Assembly (NCBI GenBank): GCA_018303575.1
Contig: JAGVXW010000058.1
Coordinates: 1 to 16,473 of the forward strand
DNA length: 16,473 nucleotides
Origin: Candidatus Woesearchaeota archaeon
Lineage (GTDB): Archaea > Nanobdellota > Nanobdellia > Woesearchaeales > WJIZ01
Direction of reading: 5' to 3'
Shown here: piece after piece, positions 6,001 to 11,949 of the stretch
Numbering within the stretch: the stretch's first letter is position 1
How the letters are laid out: the number at the start of each line of letters is the position of its first letter
Notes under the pieces: generated by a model
What the model saw: only the letters and a program-made list of their open reading frames with translations
Databases searched by the model: none
What the model was told of the DNA's origin: nothing
Made by a program: the position numbers and the translations under genes

Positions 6001-7007
6001 TTGTCCGTATAATAATTCCCGAGCAGCCCCATGCAGTTCGAGGCTGTGATGGTGGTGCCATAGCCCCAGCTGTTCTGCGAGAGCGAGGCATTGTACTGGT
6101 TGATGGAAGTGTTGTACTCAGCGAAGAATTCGGCATAGTCGTCGAACCATTCCCAGGAGAGGAGCCTCGCTTTTGTGGCCATGCCCCGGTTGGTGGAGTC
6201 TCCGGTGCCGTTGCCCAGCATCGTGCCGGCTACGTGCGTGGCATGCTGGATCACTGCGCAGCTTCCACTGTCCCCTCCGCCGCACGTGCCGTTGTCGCCG
6301 ATGACGACGCGGTCGCCGAGCGCATAATGATTACCGGCCCAGCCGCCGTCCCATTCCGCGGCCCAAACGTTCGTGCCGTTGAGATTGTAGGGCTCTCCCT
6401 GAAGGATGTCGACGTCAATCAACGCCCTCGCGTTGGCGTTGAAGACCCGGCGCTCCAGGGGGACGTCAGCCACCCACTGCACTTCAGGGGCCGAGAGCAG
6501 CTGCTCTGCCTCGTCAACAGTAAGGGTTGCTGTGAATGTGCTGCCCTCGATTTCAAACTCGCCGGAAAGGTCCTCCAGAATCTCCTCTCCATCCTCCTCA
6601 GGGAAGAACTCGCCTTGAACTTCGATCACCTCGCTGGATGGGCGATCCTCAAGCCGGTCCGCAAGCTCGTCGATGCCGCGGTCTTCCTCTGTGTAGGGAG
6701 TGATGAGCGTCACCCAGGGCTGAGAGCGGAGCCAGCTCATCGCGGAGGGCTCGATTCTCGCGATCCAGGCATATTCGGGGACATATTGCAGCAAGGCGAC
6801 GCCGTGCGCCTCCAGTTCCGCCTTCCGGTCGTCATCCGGAATCGCGGAAAACTGGACGACGAAATATTCTCCTTGCGAAAATGTGGCCGCTATCCTCGGA
6901 AGGCGCTGGGGCGGCTCAATCGTCCTGGACTGGAGATGCACTTCTCGCTCGGCCAGGACATTGATTGAGAGAAGCACAACTAGCAGCATCAGAAGCAGCT
7001 TACTCAT
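3021..7007 (-). CDS. Cell-surface subtilisin-like (S8) serine protease, 1328 aa
   Basis: The protein starts with a signal peptide (SKLLLMLLVVLLSINVLA), then a propeptide-like acidic region. The S8 domain carries Asp220 (AEWDGGW), His255 (HATHVAGT), the oxyanion Asn in AAGNDREN, and Ser440 (GTSMAAPG). Long beta-rich repeats follow, with very many N-x-S/T sequons. There are Asp-rich calcium-binding type-3-like repeats near residues 917-945 and 1102-1128, a run of 14 glycines near 1143-1158, one membrane helix near 1292-1311, and a basic tail. So it is secreted, probably glycosylated and membrane-anchored, with the protease domain outside. ATG 7007 is preferred over 7082 because it begins at the signal peptide. 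It overlaps the stop of the upstream lipoprotein gene by eight bases (ATGAGTAA), which implies translational coupling. Confidence 0.93.
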   Translation of the reverse strand: MSKLLLMLLVVLLSINVLAEREVHLQSRTIEPPQRLPRIAATFSQGEYFVVQFSAIPDDDRKAELEAHGVALLQYVPEYAWIARIEPSAMSWLRSQPWVTLITPYTEEDRGIDELADRLEDRPSSEVIEVQGEFFPEEDGEEILEDLSGEFEIEGSTFTATLTVDEAEQLLSAPEVQWVADVPLERRVFNANARALIDVDILQGEPYNLNGTNVWAAEWDGGWAGNHYALGDRVVIGDNGTCGGGDSGSCAVIQHATHVAGTMLGNGTGDSTNRGMATKARLLSWEWFDDYAEFFAEYNTSINQYNASLSQNSWGYGTTITASNCMGLLGNYYTDNMWVDNASRGSLGRSIPIVWAAGNDRENSASYCGSLGFTYNTTSPMGTAKNVITVGAVDDAGAMSTFSSWGPTDDGRIKPDVVANGVALTSTSPTDTYAALSGTSMAAPGVSGAIALLVEAHRVWHSWEPDAALMKALLIQAAVDLNNTGPDYTTGYGLVNATAAYLLMQRDVNESLFVNGTFTSTGQTQNYSIEVPAGISELKLTLVWSDYPGSPLISTQLINNLDLIVVNASGSRFYPWTLDSSQPGNAAVQTNVDSINPVEQVYISSPSSIYNITVNATTIAQPSQAFRLILSTRDRIAPRWSNNVTNASQYFTNSAVRFNISWTDNSGFSSYSFAWNDSGTWLNVSNGSVSGTSSVVSVELNLTANLSSVVGWRMYANDTLGNSNATDVFTFSVGNAIPNLTSISVSSADTLNRTNGTLTGAFVISDADNTNHTNQTLWYNGTLVFTNATNLTQLSPAFLIKGQNWTFSARSTDGLNYSAWINSSPFRVLNAPPDMWVLANVTVNESVAIIIDVNTTDLDGDMLNYTINNSLFLNNGSFRFQLNTSVNSTNDSLTYALNITVNDTETVSSILVYATVLNALDADGDGTPDFSDTDDDNDGVADTEDNILGNGTVINTTFSLLTLAVNNSPNLSRLVNGSVQVNVSNGTFSVLLVNLTLDSSARLNLYNITLVKQNGSAANGSLLIRGFGLVNQTKSAYVDRILGLNYACVKDAELATLSNISRSCDAEHEFLVPCDGTATSGYTCTVVENNTRYLITGLNHSGIVEQCRDGDGDGYGTGCSLGSDCDDADSSKTTSCTSGSSSSSGGGGGGGGGGGGGGSSNATTMTLNATDWATFDLVTVFSRKGFIVNGTKFTLSATKINDSHITIKIDERSFQLEKGKLMSLALEKAEVEAAYQGIFNGQGRVVLRLPQAKIAVAAPEPQNESNVTGVISEPDEILPRENEDQEKEADNPLFIFLILIAMLVAGGIIFLRRRKAPKTPEKKKKEEA
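3027..3046 (+). terminator. T-rich terminator after the basic peptide
   Basis: T-runs interrupted by single C residues begin just after the TAG at 3022-3024. This fits archaeal oligo-T termination, and it lies inside the antisense of the subtilase C-terminus. Confidence 0.4.
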
Positions 7008-7383
7008 TTTGCAATTCGATGGCATATCCTGAGCCAGAGGCCTTGAATATTCCTGAGATGCTCGCTTTCTCGCCTTGCGCAAACGGCGAACAGCTCAGGC
7101 TGCATTCATCGCCCTTGCACGAGCCGCCCTCGATGAGGATATCGCCTCTGGAAGACTTGATAACCAAGGAAGAGCCGCAGGAATTGCAGCATGGGTTTTC
7201 CTGTGAACAAACCATCAGCGTGCATCGTACCGGCCCGGGCTCCGGCGCCGCCTCGATTGCCACCATCTTCCCTTCGTATTTTCCGGGGTTCGCGAGAAGC
7301 TGCTCGGCTGTCAAGGGTGGAGGCGAAGAACATCCTGCCAAGAGAAGAAGGAAGAAAAGAAGAATGACTCCCGGGGCTCTCAT
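7000..7383 (-). CDS. Cysteine-rich lipoprotein, 127 aa
   Basis: A hydrophobic leader ends in a lipobox (LLLAGCSS), so Cys18 would be lipid-modified and the protein anchored outside the membrane. The mature part contains LLANPGKYEGKMVAIEA, a pattern seen in OB-fold, tRNA_anti-like secreted domains. Eight further cysteines (CTLMVC, CCNSC, CKGDEC, SCSP) could form disulfides or bind metal; both ideas are inference. A Shine-Dalgarno-like GGAG precedes the ATG, and a TATA box lies at 7406-7415. The gene overlaps the start of the surface subtilase by eight bases, so the two are co-expressed. The lipoprotein may be a partner, inhibitor or chaperone of that protease. Confidence 0.8.
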   Translation of the reverse strand: MRAPGVILLFFLLLLAGCSSPPPLTAEQLLANPGKYEGKMVAIEAAPEPGPVRCTLMVCSQENPCCNSCGSSLVIKSSRGDILIEGGSCKGDECSLSCSPFAQGEKASISGIFKASGSGYAIELQNE

Positions 7384-7405
7384 GCTCCTTTCCCTGAGAG
7401 GAGGG

Positions 7406-7415
7406 CTATATATAG
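7406..7415 (-). promoter_or_regulatory. TATA box of the lipoprotein-subtilase operon
   Basis: CTATATATAG is self-complementary and is centred about 27 bases upstream of the ATG at 7383. Confidence 0.6.
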
Positions 7416-7468
7416 ATTACGCTCATGTTTGGCAGAGTGTTCCCCTCCCATGAGGCAAATAGAAGAAT

Positions 7469-7622
7469 GGCGCTGGACGGTCAACGCTTCGCGTTGCCCT
7501 CTGGGACGTCCCGGATGGAGCGTCCCCTGTCCCAGCCAGCGCCTGCCTTGGCGTGCGGCGAGGCCGCGCCGACGGCCGAGTAGGGCTTCCGCAGAAGCCC
7601 GTCGCACCGCCTGTGCTGGCGC
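7469..7622 (-). ncRNA. Candidate structured RNA, copy 2 (unrecognised)
   Basis: The layout matches copy 1 at 2166-2304 although only the 72-base core is similar. On the minus strand the core (7622-7551) comes first, with hairpin GGGCUUC-UGCG-GAAGCCC (7600-7583) and GGCCG/CGGCC (7577-7562). A domain closed by eight pairs, GGCGCTGG (7469-7476) with CCAGCGCC (7536-7543), follows. Inside it are two hairpins, CAACGC/GCGTTG (7482-7496) and GGGACG/CGTCCC (7503-7526). The core can also close on its flank through GCCAGC (7535-7540)/GCTGGC (7615-7620). It starts 49 bases after the sppA stop on the same strand and ends before the promoter of the lipoprotein operon. Confidence 0.5.
7551..7622 (-). repeat. 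72-base dispersed repeat, copy 2
   Basis: 69 of 72 bases match 2233-2304, with no gaps and the same orientation. Both copies follow a minus-strand gene. Confidence 0.9.
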
Positions 7623-7671
7623 TGAGTCTCAAAGCTGAGTGGCTATGATCCGAACATATCGAGCGCACGAA

Positions 7672-8556
7672 TCAGGACAATTGTGCCTGGGTTCCGGAAA
7701 CGCGCACCCGCGGATTGAAGCTGGCTGCGAACTGCGACAGCACCTCCAGGAACGTGGGCTCATGCTGGTAGAGCACAGGCTCGGCGCTGATTTTGAGAGT
7801 GCGCTCGATGTAGCCCAGCGCTTCCTGCTTCCCTCCAAGCTCGTCCACAAGCCCCGCTCCCTTCGCCTCCATGCCGAGGAAGAACTCTCCGGTCGCAAGC
7901 GCCTCGATTTCGCTTCTCGTCATGCCGCGGTTCTTCGCCACGGCCTCCTTGAAAGCTTCATGCATCAGGTCGATCTTCTTCTGGAGAAGCCGGCGCTCTT
8001 CATCAGTGAGCTTCCGGAACGGCACGCCGGTATCCTTGTACTTGCCGCTGACCAGGCGCTCATAGGTCACGTTGAAATCGGCCATCAGGCCGGAAAAGTC
8101 AAGATAGCTGCCGAAGACGCCGATGGAGCCGGTGATGGACAAGGGATCCGCAACGATGTAATCTGTCGCCGAGGCGATCCAGTACGCGCCTGACGCGCCT
8201 GACTCGCGTATCCAGGCGACCGTTGTCTTGTTGACGCGGGAGATGGCTGTCGCGACTTCGCTCGACGCGACAGGCGCCCCTCCGGGAGAGTCGATGGCGA
8301 GGATGATGGCCCGGATTTCAGGGTTCGCGTCCGCCGCCTCAATCTGCTCGACGATGTCGCCGGACAGCGCAACTCCTTCAAAGAAGCCGCCGTCGGAGGT
8401 GAAGATCGTGCCTGCGACAGGGACGATGGCGACATTGCCGGTCTCGATGTCTCCGGCCGCAAGCGCGATGAGCTTGGAGAAGAACCATCCCAGCACAAAG
8501 AGCACGAGCAGGACGATGATGACGGTTGTCCACTTGTTCGATTCCGGTTTTTTCAT
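7672..8556 (-). CDS. sppA: Signal peptide peptidase SppA, 294 aa
   Basis: One N-terminal membrane helix (about residues 11-33) anchors a protease domain facing outside. The catalytic Ser122 lies in SGASGAYW. Lys174 in SGKYKD is 52 residues further on, the same spacing as in characterised Bacillus and Thermococcus SppA (Ser/Lys dyad). The family motifs DSPGG (89-93) and PLSITGSIGV are present. SppA degrades signal peptides left in the membrane after secretion, which fits a genome region rich in exported proteins. The start at 8556 has a GGTGA ribosome site that overlaps the stop of the RDD gene eight bases upstream, so the two form an operon. The 72-base repeat follows its stop. Confidence 0.95.
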   Translation of the reverse strand: MKKPESNKWTTVIIVLLVLFVLGWFFSKLIALAAGDIETGNVAIVPVAGTIFTSDGGFFEGVALSGDIVEQIEAADANPEIRAIILAIDSPGGAPVASSEVATAISRVNKTTVAWIRESGASGAYWIASATDYIVADPLSITGSIGVFGSYLDFSGLMADFNVTYERLVSGKYKDTGVPFRKLTDEERRLLQKKIDLMHEAFKEAVAKNRGMTRSEIEALATGEFFLGMEAKGAGLVDELGGKQEALGYIERTLKISAEPVLYQHEPTFLEVLSQFAASFNPRVRVSGTQAQLS

Positions 8557-8564
8557 GCGTTCAC

Positions 8565-9047
8565 CTAAAAAGCGTAATACTGCACAGCTGCGGTGTGGGA
8601 AAGAACCTCACTGAGCGCTCGGCTGTCTTTCCTCATCAGGATGTAGATCGGGTCAAGGATGAGGACAAGGATAAAGGGAAACACGAGCAAGAGGGGCAGG
8701 TTGCGGATGAGGAAAGAGGCATAGCCGGGCTTCTCCGCCTGCACGTGGATGCCGAAGAGCATCTTTCCTAGCGTCGCGCCAAGCCTGTACTCCAGGATGG
8801 AGAAATAGAGGACGAGCAGGAAGCCGTAGGCCATGAGGACGAGGGAGACGGAGAGCGCGATGTCCGGGCGCGCCTGGAGAAGCTTTGCGGTATCACTGAA
8901 CCCGCCGGCGATCCTCGGCAGGACGCTTTGAAAATGAAACCCGGCGACAGAGTCAACGATGAAGAGGTCGGCAAGGAAGGCCGCGATGCGCTTCCACAGC
9001 GCCGGCTGGCCCGCGATCACGCGCTCCAAGGGTAGGTTGAGTGCCAT
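8565..9047 (-). CDS. RDD-family integral membrane protein, 160 aa
   Basis: The family signature is visible: RIAAFLADLFIVD near residues 20-32 carries the Arg and two Asp that name RDD, and GATLGKMLFGIHV precedes the last membrane region. Three to four membrane helices are expected, which is the normal size. RDD proteins are poorly understood; some are linked to ion transport. The gene is first in an operon with sppA, eight bases apart, so a role in membrane quality control or secretion is possible but inferred. A TATA box at 9070-9078 lies about 25 bases before ATG 9047, so the message is probably leaderless. Confidence 0.85.
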   Translation of the reverse strand: MALNLPLERVIAGQPALWKRIAAFLADLFIVDSVAGFHFQSVLPRIAGGFSDTAKLLQARPDIALSVSLVLMAYGFLLVLYFSILEYRLGATLGKMLFGIHVQAEKPGYASFLIRNLPLLLVFPFILVLILDPIYILMRKDSRALSEVLSHTAAVQYYAF

Positions 9048-9069
9048 GCCGCCGCGAACGCTGGAGGAC

Positions 9070-9078
9070 TATAAAAAA
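9070..9078 (-). promoter_or_regulatory. TATA box of the RDD-sppA operon
   Basis: TTTTTTATA on the minus strand, 23-31 bases upstream of ATG 9047. Confidence 0.5.
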
Positions 9079-9111
9079 GTATGTGCCGCTCCTCGAGCGG
9101 ATGACAATAGC

Positions 9112-9119
9112 TTTAAATA
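9112..9119 (+). promoter_or_regulatory. TATA box of aIF1A
   Basis: TTTAAATA lies 22-29 bases before ATG 9141, so transcription should begin at or next to the start codon. Confidence 0.55.
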
Positions 9120-9140
9120 GTGCGCGGGATTCAGGTTGTC

Positions 9141-9482
9141 ATGGGATTTTACAAGAGGCCGCAGAAGCCCGTCGACGAACAGGCGGAGATTTCCCGCATC
9201 AAGCTGCCGCGCGGAGCAGAGACCTTCGGGGTTGTGGAGCAGCGCCTGGGCGGATCGCGCATGCGGGTGCGTTGCCTGGACGGCAAGACGCGCATCTGCA
9301 GGATCCCCGGCAGGCTGAAGCGCACGCTCTGGGTGCGCGAGGGCGACATCATCATCGTCGAGCCCTGGGAGCTCGGCGGCGACGGGAAGGGCGATGTCAT
9401 GTTCAAGTACACGAAGGCGCAGACCGGATGGCTTCATCGGAAAGGCTATCTGAGCATGCTGGCAAGCTCGAGCGAATTCTGA
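9141..9482 (+). CDS. eif1A: Archaeal translation initiation factor 1A (aIF1A), 113 aa
   Basis: The S1-like OB-fold core is clear. ETFGVVEQRLGGSRMRVRCLDG is followed by RICRIPGRLKRTLWVREGD and IIIVEPWE, the typical aIF1A signature, and the length is normal. It binds the small ribosomal subunit near the A site and promotes initiation complex formation and scanning-independent start selection in archaea. ATG 9141 is chosen over GTG 9120 because the TATA box spacing then predicts a leaderless message and because MGFYKRP is a typical beginning. The gene is divergent from the RDD-sppA operon and convergent with the gene ending at 9513. Confidence 0.96.
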   Translation: MGFYKRPQKPVDEQAEISRIKLPRGAETFGVVEQRLGGSRMRVRCLDGKTRICRIPGRLKRTLWVREGDIIIVEPWELGGDGKGDVMFKYTKAQTGWLHRKGYLSMLASSSEF

Positions 9483-9512
9483 ATTAAGCGATGCGATGGT
9501 TACGTTTGAATG

Positions 9513-10562
9513 TTAAAGCGGACGTTGGTACACATGCAGATGCATGCTTCTGAAAGTCACGTCACGCATTTTCTGCATCACGGCTTCCATGAGCGGGGGC
9601 TTACAGCCTCGTAGATAATTCACCATCTCTTCATAAGCCGCGGCGCTGGGAGCAAGGCTCGTCGCAGCGGCAAACCTTCGCATGCGTCCGAGATGCCCGC
9701 AATGCGCTAGATAGGAAGCAACGGCGTCTGTCATCTCTTCGGGAATGGGATACGATATTGCACGGGACATTACTCGCAAGGTTTTGCCAACATGAGATGA
9801 ATAGGCGGCCCTCTCCGCCGCAGCTTGAAACAGCTGACTAGCAGTCTCCGCGTTCACCTGAATACTTGCCCTTGACAGCATCAGCAAGTCAACAACCCTT
9901 GCATAAGGCGGCTTGGAGACGGCGAGCCATTGCTGTGCGAGCCCTCCGGCCCATTGCCTTTCCGGCCTCCTGTGAGTTGCCTTGTGGAGGCCGTTCATTC
10001 GCCACATCGTGTACTCCTCGGCCTCATCAGTGGAGTATTCTTCAGCTATCCGCACATATATGGATTGAACCGTGATAGCATCCCAGGGCGGAGGGACACC
10101 AGTTAATTCCCGGGTTCGCGTGGCATTCTGCACCACGCAGTCTATACAGGAGTTTCTTGCGATGATAGCATACACGCGCAGGCTCGTGTGCCTATCAATA
10201 GGCGTCCTAAGCGCGTCCAGGAGCCGCGGCATCTCGCTGAATTCGCCCGCGACCATGGTAGCTTCATACGCTTTCTGCTTTGTGGCATGAGAGGGCTCTC
10301 TTCCGACTAGCTCACTGACCGCGTTCATGCGCCTAAGCTTGGAGGGGAGGTCGGTGTTGGCAATGAGGATGCACAAAAAGCCACGATCAATCTCTCCATC
10401 TGTAAATCCCGGTGGAATCCCTGTGAAAGCCTCAAGGCCAGCGATATCCCCTGCCCGGCCATCAATGAGGAGATCGCGGTAGTGGCGATGCACGAGTGCT
10501 CTTGCGGCCTGATTGTCCAGTCCTTGGAGCGCCGCTGCCTGAAGATACTCCTCGAGTCCCAT
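9513..10562 (-). CDS. Unrecognised helical repeat-like protein, 349 aa
   Basis: I do not recognise the family. From ATG 10562 the protein is almost entirely predicted helix, rich in Ala, Arg, Glu and Leu, with no signal peptide or membrane segment. Several stretches look like paired helices of a solenoid (TPR, PPR or HEAT type), for example SLRVYAIIARN, QLFQAAAERAA and AAYEEMVNYLRG, but no repeat consensus is strict enough to name. It has isolated cysteines (NSCIDC) without an obvious metal site. The open frame continues upstream through the next gene, but ATG 10562 is preferred: a TATA-like box (10584-10592) is 22-30 bases away. It lies downstream of bud32 and a small membrane peptide on the same strand. 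Confidence 0.75.
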   Translation of the reverse strand: MGLEEYLQAAALQGLDNQAARALVHRHYRDLLIDGRAGDIAGLEAFTGIPPGFTDGEIDRGFLCILIANTDLPSKLRRMNAVSELVGREPSHATKQKAYEATMVAGEFSEMPRLLDALRTPIDRHTSLRVYAIIARNSCIDCVVQNATRTRELTGVPPPWDAITVQSIYVRIAEEYSTDEAEEYTMWRMNGLHKATHRRPERQWAGGLAQQWLAVSKPPYARVVDLLMLSRASIQVNAETASQLFQAAAERAAYSSHVGKTLRVMSRAISYPIPEEMTDAVASYLAHCGHLGRMRRFAAATSLAPSAAAYEEMVNYLRGCKPPLMEAVMQKMRDVTFRSMHLHVYQRPL

Positions 10563-10583
10563 AAGGGATGAGAATAAGGCACG

Positions 10584-10592
10584 CAATAAAAG
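10584..10592 (-). promoter_or_regulatory. TATA-like box of the 349-residue protein
   Basis: CTTTTATTG on the minus strand, 22-30 bases before ATG 10562, between the 42-residue gene and this one. It suggests independent transcription besides any read-through. Confidence 0.4.
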
Positions 10593-10597
10593 GCTTT

Positions 10598-10726
10598 TCA
10601 CTTCTTTTTCTTCTGGGCCTCGTCTGTTTCCTCCATCATCCTGTTCCATTTCCACTGGCCGAAGAGCGCCCAGTAGACCGCCAGGCCGCCGGTGATTGAG
10701 AGGATGACAAGGAGCGCGTCGTTCAT
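10598..10726 (-). CDS. 42-residue single-pass membrane peptide
   Basis: The peptide starts MNDALLVILSITGGLAVYWALF, one membrane helix, followed by GQWKWNRMMEETDEAQKKKK, a charged tail likely on the cytoplasmic side. Its ATG overlaps the bud32 stop in the form TGATG, one shared base, a classic sign of translational coupling. It has no promoter of its own. No known KEOPS subunit has this form, so the function is open. The coupling and clean membrane topology make it a real gene rather than a chance frame. Confidence 0.7.
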   Translation of the reverse strand: MNDALLVILSITGGLAVYWALFGQWKWNRMMEETDEAQKKKK

Positions 10727-11325
10727 CAGTACTTCGCCTTGTTCCTGCCGCGGAGCTCGACGTCGAGGAAGCGCCTGAGGACGTCCTCTGCCCCTCTGGC
10801 ATGGGCCTTGTATTCTTCCAGGAAGGCATCGAAACATTCCTGCCAGATTCGGTAATGGCGCGACTCTAGCGCCTGGCGGAAGAGATGAAGATCGACGGCC
10901 TTGTCCTCGACGCGCTTGGAAAAGAAGCTGAGGCCGAAATCGACGAAATGGACGCTGTCTTTGAGAATCATGTTGCTTGTCGTGAGGTCGCCGTGGATGA
11001 TGTCCTGATTGTGGAGCAGGGCGACGCTCCTCCCGATCTCCCTGCAAAGCGGGATGGCGTCTTTCTTTTCAAGCACATCCTTCAAGACCGGGCCTTCAAG
11101 AAACTCCATCTCGATCCACGCGCTTTCGTCTGTCCGGACCAGCCGGGGCGCTGGAAAGCCGATTTTTTCCAGGGCTTTGAGGACCTTGGCCTCTCTCCGA
11201 GTCCTAAACTTCCTCAGCTTCTCGTCGATTTCCTTGAGCCGGTACGATTTGGGGACACGATCCTTCACCAGCGTATTCCCCGCCCGGATGAGTTTCGCTT
11301 CGGCGCCCTGGGCGATGAGCTGCAT
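10726..11325 (-). CDS. bud32: Bud32 kinase of the KEOPS complex, 199 aa
   Basis: The N-terminal lobe has LIAQGAEAKLIR and LVKDRVPKSYR with the ATP-binding lysine, then TRREAKVL. The catalytic loop is HGDLTTSNM and the metal-binding motif is DFGLS. It ends with RGRNKAKY, a tail typical of Bud32. This small atypical kinase/ATPase supports Kae1 in forming the universal t6A modification at position 37 of tRNAs reading ANN codons. Many archaea fuse it to Kae1; here it stands alone and Kae1 is not in the window. ATG 11325 lies 22-30 bases from a TATA box, giving a leaderless message. It is the first gene of a minus-strand series with the 42-residue membrane peptide. Confidence 0.95.
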   Translation of the reverse strand: MQLIAQGAEAKLIRAGNTLVKDRVPKSYRLKEIDEKLRKFRTRREAKVLKALEKIGFPAPRLVRTDESAWIEMEFLEGPVLKDVLEKKDAIPLCREIGRSVALLHNQDIIHGDLTTSNMILKDSVHFVDFGLSFFSKRVEDKAVDLHLFRQALESRHYRIWQECFDAFLEEYKAHARGAEDVLRRFLDVELRGRNKAKY

Positions 11326-11346
11326 ACGTGAGACAACTGGGGGAAT

Positions 11347-11355
11347 CTATTTAAG
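11347..11355 (-). promoter_or_regulatory. TATA box of bud32
   Basis: CTTAAATAG on the minus strand, 22-30 bases upstream of ATG 11325. Confidence 0.5.
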
Positions 11356-11419
11356 CTTTTCAGATTTGGCGGATGACTCCATCACTGCCTTCTGTAGCCA
11401 ATTTTAAAAATCCGGCAGA

Positions 11420-11429
11420 TTTATATAAA
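11420..11429 (+). promoter_or_regulatory. TATA box of the 51-residue gene
   Basis: TTTATATAAA lies 21-30 bases before ATG 11450, at leaderless spacing. Confidence 0.55.
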
Positions 11430-11449
11430 TCCGCCCCCCACTCTTTTCC

Positions 11450-11605
11450 ATGGCAAAACCTATTCGGGCAACCCCCACTCTGCGAGGCGCGGATGCCGTG
11501 AACTTCATTAAAGCCCTCCTCAAAGAAGAGGAGAGACCCTCAAAAGCGAGGATTTCGCTCATCAAGGAAGCCATGACAATGCAGTTCAATTTCTTGATGG
11601 TTTAG
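11450..11605 (+). CDS. Small protein with KPI-x-x-TP-x-L-x-G-x-DA motif, 51 aa
   Basis: The N-terminus MAKPIRATPTLRGADAVNFIKA resembles a short family I recall from many bacteria and archaea, sometimes placed next to toxin-like genes and annotated as possible antitoxins; this is memory of a pattern, not a match I can run. The rest is a charged helix ending in a hydrophobic tail (MQFNFLMV). The strong TATA box 21-30 bases upstream supports expression. No toxin-like partner follows on the same strand: the next gene is convergent. The opposite strand is also open here, but that reading has no comparable promoter. Confidence 0.6.
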   Translation: MAKPIRATPTLRGADAVNFIKALLKEEERPSKARISLIKEAMTMQFNFLMV

Positions 11606-11637
11606 GCTTTGATCTTTGGTGCCATTTGGAAGCAGGC

Positions 11638-11886
11638 CTATTCGAGCGGCTTCTCCAGCTCCTTCAGCGCCTTCTGCATCAGCGGGATGACGGCCTCGGC
11701 CTCCTCCTTCACCATTCTCCCGAGCTTCGCGAAACTCCATTCGCCGTTCTGGCTCATGTTCTCGCGCGAAATCTGCATCTTCTTCTCGCCGCCGTTGTAG
11801 GAATAGACTCCGACCGTGATCTTCGTTGTTTCGAACGCCGCAGTCTCGGCGAATGAAGCTTTATCTAAATTCTTGTCAAATGCCAT
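11638..11886 (-). CDS. Conserved small protein, PC4-like, 82 aa
   Basis: The middle region, KITVGVYSYNGGEKKMQISRE followed by GEWSFAKLGRMVKEEAEAV, has alternating beta strands and then a long C-terminal helix (IPLMQKALKELEK). This order (beta sheet, then helix) is that of PC4/YdbC-like single-strand nucleic-acid-binding proteins. The assignment is inference from layout; no hallmark residue proves it. ATG 11886 has an AGGTGA ribosome site five bases upstream and a TATA box at 11920-11928, so unlike its neighbours this message has a short leader of about 10 bases. It shares its promoter region with the divergent VanZ-like gene. Confidence 0.7.
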   Translation of the reverse strand: MAFDKNLDKASFAETAAFETTKITVGVYSYNGGEKKMQISRENMSQNGEWSFAKLGRMVKEEAEAVIPLMQKALKELEKPLE

Positions 11887-11919
11887 AGGTTCACCTGGGG
11901 GGATGAAAATCGAGGAAAG

Positions 11920-11928
11920 TATTTAAGG
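11920..11928. promoter_or_regulatory. TATA box able to serve two divergent genes
   Basis: TATTTAAGG reads as a TATA box both ways (CCTTAAATA on the minus strand). It lies 22-30 bases before ATG 11950 on the plus strand and about 34-42 before ATG 11886 on the minus strand. No second box is obvious in this 63-base gap. Confidence 0.45.
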
Positions 11929-11949
11929 ATTGCGTGCCTCCTGTTGGGA

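Noticed and set aside
5597..6136. Second minus-strand frame of 179 codons inside the subtilase
   Set aside because: Proline/serine/arginine-rich out-of-frame reading across the protease domain; a shadow of the real gene.
6234..6968. Long open frame (244 codons) on the plus strand
   Set aside because: It lies entirely antisense to the subtilase, has no domain pattern and no promoter, and the minus-strand protein has an intact catalytic triad.
7551..7622. Coding function for the 72-base repeat
   Set aside because: All frames give Arg/Pro/Ala-rich peptides, and two of the three base differences change the residue in the frame shared by both copies. There is no sign of protein-level selection.
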